NCBI RefSeq assembly: GCF_024713975.1
Contig: NC_091097.1
Span: forward strand, 2,013,361-2,077,360
DNA length: 64,000 bases
DNA from: Paralichthys olivaceus
Lineage: Eukaryota > Chordata > Actinopteri > Pleuronectiformes > Paralichthyidae
Direction of reading: 5' to 3'
The notes beneath the pieces are model-generated. The model worked only from the letters and a program-made list of their open reading frames with translations. It had not been told where the DNA came from and ran no database searches. Below are positions 57,023 to 64,000 of the stretch, piece after piece. Both the position numbers and the translations under genes were made by a program. The stretch's first letter is position 1; every line of letters begins with the position of its first letter.

Positions 57023-58104
57023 GAGCAAATAAATCAAATACTCCCAACTCAACCAAATACTGGCAATACAACCATATACTCCCCGAACTCTGAGTATTTG
57101 CTGCCCAGGTCTTTTGTCAGTTTGCATGTGCTTTGTCTGTGTGTGTGTTTTGTGAAGTTGCGTTGTGTTGGGCTCTCATGGCCACCACACATTACCTCAC
57201 AGGAGCGGCTGCTGACAACATTCACAGCCTTGAGAGTGTCGGAGGAAAATGAAGCTGAAGAAGAGACAAATAATTCAGCCAGTTACTTTTGTTACTATGT
57301 ACACGTGTGTTTTCTCCTGCTTGGACGTCAAAATGTCAGCTGGGACGTAGATCTCTTATGTTTAGCTGTGAATGATTCATGTCGACACCTCTCCTCAGTC
57401 TGTACGCGAAAACACCCAATCTAAAACACACATTTACCAAACACACAAAGTTACTAATTGAATAAACATAAATAGATGATAGCTGCGTCCACCTTTTACA
57501 AACTGAAACCCAAATAGTTACAGCATTCTCTAACCTCATGATCACTTTGGTTTTTAGGTCTTTATGGTGTCATTCACATACACGTGGACTTACATGAAAA
57601 ATATTATTGAAGCGGTGAAACGTTTTAAGAATCTAATTTCTTACATTAACATTTCAATGTCGTCACAGAATTTCAAACCTTGAATCTAAAAAAGTTTGTT
57701 TTCCTAAAAAGACAAACTTAAATAGAGACTGTTTACTAAAACACACATCTGTATTTATTATATTCAGCATATTCAGTCAGTCGTCAGGTGGCACAAATGA
57801 TAATCATCAGGTATAACCAGGTAAAATCTCAGTTTAAACCAATGATTAATAGGTTAAAGTGGACAAAGGGTTGATAAATATAATGTTAATAGTTATTGTA
57901 CTTAAATGTAAATTTGGATGCTTTAAATATTAGATACCTGGACAATAGAATGCAAAAACCTTAAATTAGTATAAAAGAAAACACAACCACAAAATCCTAA
58001 TAGGTTGGGGAGTGAAGACACCTTAAGGGATGCTTGCCGAAGATAGAATCTATGCAGACTCTTGGATTAAGAAGGTTATTGAACTGTCACGTGCAGACGC
58101 AGAG

Positions 58105-60707
58105 ATGGATCAGAGGAACATCCAGCAGGAGTTTGAGGAGCAGGTCAACGATGTGGTTTCCAGACTGCAGTCCAAGCATTTCTTCCAGTCTGACTGGGAC
58201 ATCGCTTCTTTTGCAGTCTTCTTCATCTTCATCGGTGAGTGGAAGTGAAGGAAATGGTTTAGAGTAGAAAACACTGAAAACATGTAGACTTGTTTTAAAA
58301 ACCTCCTTCTGCTATAAGAACGTGGGGATGAATCAGCACAACACTTGAGTTGGCTGCTCATCGTTCACTCTCACATTTAAGCCTTGTGTCAGAAGTCAAT
58401 CAATTCAGCAGATGCTTTAAAATGACATGTTTCTTTCTCATGACCAAAGGCACTAAAATGTCTAAGGGACTGTGTGAAATGCGTTTCTTTGAGACGTAGT
58501 ACACACAGTGAACGAGGGGGGCTGTTATATAACCACCGCAGCCCGCTAAGTGTTGATTCAATCTCCTGCTGCACGACAATTCAACAAAGTCCATATTCAC
58601 ATAGCAGTGAATCACATAAAGCACAGTTGTGTAAAGATTTACAAACTTATAAAGCAATGCAACAAGTGTATGTGGCTTGATAACTGCTGTGTGAATGCCC
58701 CCAGTTAATCCACATCACAGTCTGATTGAATTACGCAGCACATTTTAGGCTGTTAGTGTTGACTGTAGACTTTATGCAAAAAGTTCACAGTTCACAGACC
58801 AATAGGTGAAGTCATGGTAGGCTGCCACCAGCAAAATAAAAAAGACAATCAAATAATTAAAGCAATAAGAAACGAACAAAGCACCTTTCAGAGATGTTAC
58901 TGCTTATGAGTGTGTAGGTAAACTCTCTATAAACACAACAGGTCCTTTCACTTTTGACATCACTGCTGATCAGAGAGTGGTAGTAGAGCAACAGTCACCA
59001 GGGGGCGCTGTGCTGTACAGTATTGGACTAGTTGGCCTGTTGAAAGCAGAAATTATCTAACCTTTTAAATGTTCATGTGTAGTCATTCCCCTATATCTAC
59101 TGTTATTCAGTTTACATGTGTATCTGAGGTTTGTTGTGATGTTTGACATCTATAATGATTTCCTTTTGTTTTCTGTTATCTGCTTGTTTTCGATCAGGTC
59201 TTGTGTCTTAATCACAGGCTTGTTGTCCAGTTTAGACGGTATGCATTATAATGCACATGTATTATACAGAGATATTTGTAACATATCGATATGGATAGGT
59301 CATTTAAAAAAAATGTCCATGCAGCTAACTGCTGCTCATTAGCAGTATGTTGTCTGTTGATTAATGAGCATTGGCAAATAAAATGAGTAAAATCGGAGCT
59401 TTGTGTCACCTGAAGGTTTCATGAACCTGGGTTTGACGTGATCCCCTGACTGCAGATGAGGGGGAGCTTCCACACTGAACACTGAGTACTGTGCTCTGAC
59501 CCCTCCCTGTGTGTTGTCAGGTATGGTTCTGCTGCTGGTCATCCTGGTTATCATCCGCTGCTGCTGCTGCTGCTGCTGCGACGAGCAGAAGGTAAACACA
59601 CACACATGCACCTGTCAGATGTAAAGGGGAACACACCTCCTCATATAAAGAACAGGAGCTTTTAAAGAACTGAAGCTTAATGACAGTGATGTAACCTTTT
59701 ATTTCACGTTATGTTAAGTCAAGTTCAAACCAGAGCAACCAGCTTGAAGGACATACAAATCCCTACATATATAGTGACTGTCTTTAGCCTCTATCATTGT
59801 ATTTAAATGTCTGAATTCATACACTTTATTGTGCCTCAGACAATCACCACAATGGAACACAATGAAGTGAGGAGCCCTGCAGTCCAAAGTGAAACACACA
59901 CACACCCATTGTGTAGACTGTGATTTCCATAAAGTGAATGTTCCTCATTCCACAGTCAAAGTTTTTCTAAAGGGAGAGGCCTCAGTTTTGTCTCTCCATA
60001 GCTGCTATGGACTAACCTCAGGTCCCCTGCTAAAGTGAAGACAAAGGCTCAGCACATTGTCACATGAATTCTCAAGTTTATCAGTGTATCTAACAGGATA
60101 CTGTCAGTGTGGCGGCTCACCAGCTGAAGATTTAGATCTACTGCACAGTGAGTTTAATCAGAGTCCACACATTAACCCGACACAAGCTGTGGAATGAGCT
60201 CAGAGACTCGTTCACACCAGACGTCTTCACGATATGAAGCAGTTCTGAGGAAGAATGATCTGGAACTCCTCCTGAACGTTGTGCAGCTCTGAACTGCAGC
60301 TTCTGGAGGGGATATTAGATTTGATATAACTTTATTGATCCCTTTGGGAAGACTTCCTCAGGGAAATTAAAAAAGGGGATATTGGAGGCAGGAGTTCTGA
60401 ATTCCATGGTGCACCTTTGGGGAATCGTGGGAATATTTATGGGCGTAACACAGTGTCCTCAGAGACAGCTCTATAACTTACTCCTGTAAGTACATTCAGA
60501 TGTGTCTCTGGGTAACTGGACCAAACAGCTCAGAAGACCATTAAACAGTTAATGCGGTCCAAAGACTAAACAGTGTGTCTCAGTGAAATGGACTGTTTGT
60601 ACTGTGAGTGATAACGGTCTCAAGTGAAAGAAAATGATCTGCCAATGTTTCCACCACAGCCCAGAAGACGGAAGGTTGGCATAGAGAACGTGGCTCTGGA
60701 GCTCTGA
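58105..60707 (+). CDS. smim22: smim22-like small integral membrane protein (3 exons, 82 aa)
   Basis: Exons 58105-58234, 59521-59591 and 60660-60707 total 249 nt, phases consistent. The protein starts MDQRNIQQEFEEQVNDVVSR, then LQSKHFFQSDWD, one membrane segment (IASFAVFFIFIGMVLLLVILVII), a run RCCCCCCCDEQK, and the tail RRKVGIENVALEL. Human SMIM22 (CASIMO1) is 83 residues with the same order: a HFFQS-WD motif, one transmembrane helix, Cys cluster and a GxxNxALE end. The family is reported to affect lipid droplets, actin and epithelial proliferation. An in-frame ATG at 58030 would add 25 residues, but a CAG acceptor at 58091-58096 lies just before the chosen ATG and the family starts near there. 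SMIM5 is a weaker match. Confidence 0.87.
58235..59520 (+). other. smim22-like intron 1
   Basis: 1.3 kb, no recognisable repeat or exon. Confidence 0.5.
59521..59591 (+). CDS. smim22: smim22-like exon 2 (transmembrane segment and poly-Cys)
   Basis: 71 nt between acceptor GTTGTCAG and donor GTAAAC. It encodes the end of the membrane helix and seven consecutive Cys codons, all TGC, from a perfect triplet repeat. Such juxtamembrane cysteines are candidates for S-acylation. Confidence 0.88.
59592..60659 (+). other. smim22-like intron 2
   Basis: 1.1 kb. At about 60315-60375 there is a retroposon 3'-end signature (TAACTTTATTGATCCCTTTG then CTTCCTCAGGGAAATTAA). Otherwise plain. Confidence 0.5.
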
Positions 60708-61030
60708 CAGCTGAGCTGCACTGATCAAGTATTGCGAAGACGACTGATGAAGAAGTAGAGCCTCTTAGTTTGAATCCTGTGCCAAAGCTCTATCAGTTTT
60801 TAACAGAGTTTAAACAAGTGTGCACATGCAGCAGTGTGAATATTTGTTCACTAGCACTTTATAACCAATGAAAATGTAACACACCTTATCTTGTTGACTG
60901 TCACTGCTGTGTGGGGCTGGTTGCTTGGATACTGCAGTGGAGCGGAAACTTTCTGCAGTCTCTGTGTCTCTGTAGATTTGAGACGACTTCCTCTGACTTC
61001 CTCTGTTTTAATTTGAAGGTTTTATTTAGC

Positions 61031-61036
61031 AATAAA
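61031..61036 (+). terminator. Candidate smim22-like polyadenylation signal
   Basis: AATAAA 324 nt after the stop codon, the first one downstream. Confidence 0.5.
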
Positions 61037-61129
61037 AATATAAAAGGAGGAAAAGAGTCACCTTTGCTCAATGTTCACTCTCATCATTTACAGAGGACAA
61101 AGTGCAGGAAATGGCTTGGTCGTTTTCTA

Positions 61130-61360
61130 AACAGGAGGCAGTTCGATCCCTCTTTCCCCTTTTCCACTTGCCGAAGTGTCCTTGAATCACCGAATTTCCC
61201 TTGACGGCTGTGCCAACAGGGTATGAGTGATGGAGAGAAAGGGTTGCACATAGATGCACTGTGTGAGTGGGTGAATGGCAAAACTGTCTCCACTCTTCTG
61301 TGAGTCATCAAGACTAGAAAAAGTTCAACATAAATACAAAACCTTTAGTCATTTACCATA
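61130..61360 (+). repeat. SINE-like repeat, diverged
   Basis: Contains GTTCGATCCC, then CCGAAGTGTCCTTGAATCAC, and ends GAGTCATCAAGACTAGAAAA then ACATAAATACAAAACC. Same family as the repeat at 16918-17095, but with the tRNA-like head lost. Confidence 0.55.
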
Positions 61361-62399
61361 AAACCGACAGATGTTGTGTTGTTGGGAGAAAAGCTGGCGA
61401 GGTTCTGTGCTCCTGACGAAACTGCAGCGTCCTCTCAGGGTCACCGTGCTGAAAGTTGAACCATTGCCTCAGTCAAGTCATGTGCCATCTGTATTTTGCT
61501 GCAGTGACCTTTTATCCATTTATCATCAAATGTGCAACACAGCACAGGAAGTGAAGGGGGCTGAAGCCAAGAGTATAGTTCAAACTAGCCCCACTTGGAT
61601 CAGCTATGTTGAAGTCATCCATGCATCAGTATTATAGTCATTAATAAGAAAACATGATTATCAAGAACAGAGGCAATTCTGCTGCGTAGTAGTACTATGT
61701 ACAAAGAACCTTTACTTTTGATACCTGGCTAAGTTACGAGATGCAATGTGGTGGGACACAGGAGCTATGTTATACAAATGTCTCCTTTTCAGAACACGAG
61801 TTTTACCTTTAAACATGACTTAGCTGCCTCAGCTGCAGCGTTCTATGGGACCACCGAGTGGTTTAGTCAGCCATACTGATGTATTAACATTAGGGTATAC
61901 GCTACACTTGGCAAGTACTTTCACTTCAGCTGTAAGTATATTTAAAAGCAAGTATTTAATTACTTCTACTAAACTATAAAAAGTTACTGTGATACTTGAG
62001 TACATTTTATTCTATTTATTTCTACTTTTCTTCAGTAAAATGAGTATTGGTACTCAGCTGTGATCAAAGCTGTAGTCAGAGTCTGATGGGTTTAACATGC
62101 ATGTACATTATGTGCTCTACCAATGGTGCACATATGTCCACCAAGGTCCAGCAGTCTCCTTAAATAAAATATAGATGTCGGTCTTGTCAAGATCTATGCA
62201 TTATTTCTATTCACAAAAATACATGCAAAAGTGAAAGGGTTCTTCAATATCACATCCTTCCTCAAAGTGTCAGTAAGATCAGTTCAGTAGGATTGTTGCA
62301 TACTGCTTGCAGACAAACAGCAAGGAAAACACAACCTTGTAGGGGGAGGGAATGGAAAGCATCAGGGGGGGTGACGCTGACTTGGATATTATATATTAT

Positions 62400-62900
62400 A
62401 TTATAATAATCCATCCATTATCTACACCGCTTATCCTTTGAGGGTTGCAGGGGGAGCTGGAGCCAATCCCAGCTGACGTTGGCGGTGTAGACTCTGGACA
62501 GGTCACCAGCTCACCATGACAGTACATGACATGTGGTGAACTCTTTTATCCAAAGCGACTCACAGTTAGTGCATTCAACATCTTTGAGGGGGGGGGTTCA
62601 CTATCTTGCCCAAGGACACTTTGGCATGCAGATGGGGAAGACTGAGGATCGCTCCGCTGACCTTCTGGTTGGAGGATAACCGCTCTACCCCTCAGCCACA
62701 GCCGCCGAATCACAGGGCCAACATACAGAGACACGCTATTCACATCTATGGTCAATTTGAGTCTCTAATCAACATAACCCCAACTTCTTTGGACTGTGGG
62801 AGGAAGCCGGAGAACCCTAAAAGAAACCCCACACAGGTAGGAACCTCCTGGTGAGAGCTGACGGTGCTAACCACACCTACTGTCACCATTCTCCATTAGA
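62400..62900 (+). repeat. Interspersed repeat cluster
   Basis: Two common teleost repeats in a row: CCATCCATTATCTACACCGC TTATCC at about 62410, and ATCTTGCCCAAGGACACTTT-GCATGCAG through CTCTACCCCTCAGCCACAGC at 62600-62705. The second is related to about 34480-34590. They are relics and non-coding. Confidence 0.6.
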
Positions 62901-63112
62901 CACTAATCACTATTTGATGAAGACTTTATTCATACCATATGATGACAAGTGATTGGTTTAACTAAATGAGCTGTAGATCCTGTCTCTAATCCTATTGGTT
63001 ATCAAGGTTAAGAAATGATTACACTATATGACACCATTTTCTGACTTACTACTTCTTCATATGACATCGTATTATAGGAAATCATTTTGTGATGAAAGCA
63101 AGCTTTGTCTAT

Positions 63113-63151
63113 AAATGTGGTCAGAAAAATATATATTTTCTGACCACATTT
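63113..63151. repeat. Perfect 16-bp inverted repeat (hairpin)
   Basis: AAATGTGGTCAGAAAA, spacer ATATATA, then the exact complement TTTTCTGACCACATTT. The spacer is itself self-complementary around its centre, so the whole 39-bp unit is close to a full palindrome. Confidence 0.9.
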
Positions 63152-64000
63152 GTTGTCTTTAAACTTTGACAGGTCCCCTCCAAACGTTGATCATCTTAGA
63201 GACACCCTCGTAACTACTGGAGTTACTTTATCCTCACACTCACATGGGTGAAACCATTCCCCTGGTCACCTGGTGACTAATGAATGATTGAAGTGGAGAA
63301 AAACTGGAGTTTAACAGAGACATCTCCACATGTGGCTTCAGAGCAGCTGGAGCAAAGGGCAAGACAGAACAGACATGTGAATGTTTCGAATATTTTATTG
63401 CACAGAAAAATCATTTAATATTTTATATGAGAAGCAACTTTCAAAATAGAGAATAACACTTATTGGAATGAAGTCATTTGCTCACAATTAGATTAGTGTT
63501 TGGTTCACAGGGAATCAACAAATTGTGCAAAATATGTCAAATAAATATGAACACAGAACGGACAAACACTTGAAATCACAGACATGACTGGTAGCTTAAC
63601 AGTGACTGTAAAGGACTGATTTAAATCCCTTCAGAGCTCACGATGGGAAATGTTTTCACAAAACTTTTGTGTCTCCTCACAGAATTGTTTTATTTTGCAT
63701 TCACAATATTCTAGCATCTAATGACACACACTGTAATTAGCATTTCAAATATTTTTTGTGCAACACCCTGTATTGATAATTGAACAACTTACTGAACTTT
63801 ACTTTGAACTCTGTCTCAAATGCCCTGATTCTTATCACTGGTAATAAGAATGATTTTGGAATTAGTGAAAGTGAAAAAAATCCACAGTCAAGTTATCAAT
63901 CCCTTCTAAAATAGTTCAATAGTTAAAGGCATGAGAGTAGTATCGAACTGAACTAACAAGGATTTCCCAAAATTTGGAATTGTTCCGTTAAGTAGATAAC

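Larger units (their letters stand above)
55331..58104. other. Divergent cog1/smim22-like intergenic region
   Basis: 2.8 kb. The first kilobase is AT-rich and plain. At 56260-56340 there is a short tandem repeat. At 56345-56680 CpG content rises and two splice-donor-like sites follow GCTCGCAG (before GTAAAC and before GTAGGC). At about 56770-57022 there is an L2-type LINE 3' end finishing in TGATTGATTGATTGAC. The remainder shows nothing. Confidence 0.55.
60708..64000. other. Downstream of the smim22-like gene
   Basis: 3.3 kb with no supported gene. Apart from the repeats and the hairpin listed separately, the sequence is AT-rich and plain. The last 600 bases could be 3' UTR or intron of a gene beyond the right edge, but nothing shows this. 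Confidence 0.5.

Noticed and set aside
57014-57424. 136-codon plus-strand ORF upstream of the smim22-like gene
   Set aside because: No domain, membrane or signal pattern with family support. It starts next to a LINE tail and looks like a chance frame.
1-64000. A new defence or bacterial-type gene system
   Set aside because: Every gene with support is a conserved vertebrate gene split by introns, and the remaining structure is explained by transposons and simple repeats. No operon-like or CRISPR-like layout exists.

Overview
The window is nuclear DNA from a vertebrate, almost certainly a ray-finned (teleost) fish. Genes are split by GT-AG introns. The repeats are those typical of teleosts: CA/TG arrays, TTAAAGGTCCAGTGTG and TTAAAGGGATAGTTCACC MITEs, L2-type LINE 3' ends and L1/Tx1-like LINEs. 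The species cannot be named from the sequence.

Four protein-coding genes can be built. (1) gna13 (minus strand, 764-13165) contributes exons 1-3, and the rest lies beyond the left edge. (2) rgs9 (plus, 14959-32689) is complete: 17 coding exons sum to 1446 nt, a 481-residue R7-type RGS protein close in length to the short retinal isoform of mammals. (3) cog1 (minus, 34921-55105) is complete: 15 coding exons sum to 2973 nt, 990 residues, a subunit of the conserved oligomeric Golgi tethering complex. (4) A small gene (plus, 58105-60707) has three coding exons, 249 nt, and encodes an 82-residue single-pass membrane micropeptide of the SMIM22 (CASIMO1) type with a run of seven cysteines. For all four, splice phases agree at every junction.

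Layout: gna13 and rgs9 are divergent, and human GNA13 and RGS9 are also neighbours (17q24). rgs9 and cog1 converge tail to tail, with polyadenylation signals about 2 kb apart. cog1 and the smim22-like gene are divergent, about 3 kb apart. RGS9 and Galpha13 both belong to heterotrimeric G-protein signalling (RGS9 as the GAP for transducin-class alpha subunits in complex with Gbeta5). COG1 and SMIM22 have unrelated jobs, so the window is a stretch of conserved synteny and not a functional cluster.

Mobile DNA fills the introns. The most striking case is cog1 intron 11 (37986-46419). There an L2-type LINE 3' end is split by a hAT-like MITE (39158-40001) and by a 5.8-kb L1/Tx1-like LINE (40337-46143). 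The LINE is itself split by a 479-bp MITE (41627-42105). Target-site duplications can be read for all three insertions. The LINE is dead: it carries frameshifts, stops, a missing endonuclease motif and a deletion that removes the reverse transcriptase YADD block. An endogenous retrovirus remnant with a 4-bp target duplication sits in rgs9 intron 13 (28448-30345). No RNA gene, CRISPR array or bacterial-type system was seen.
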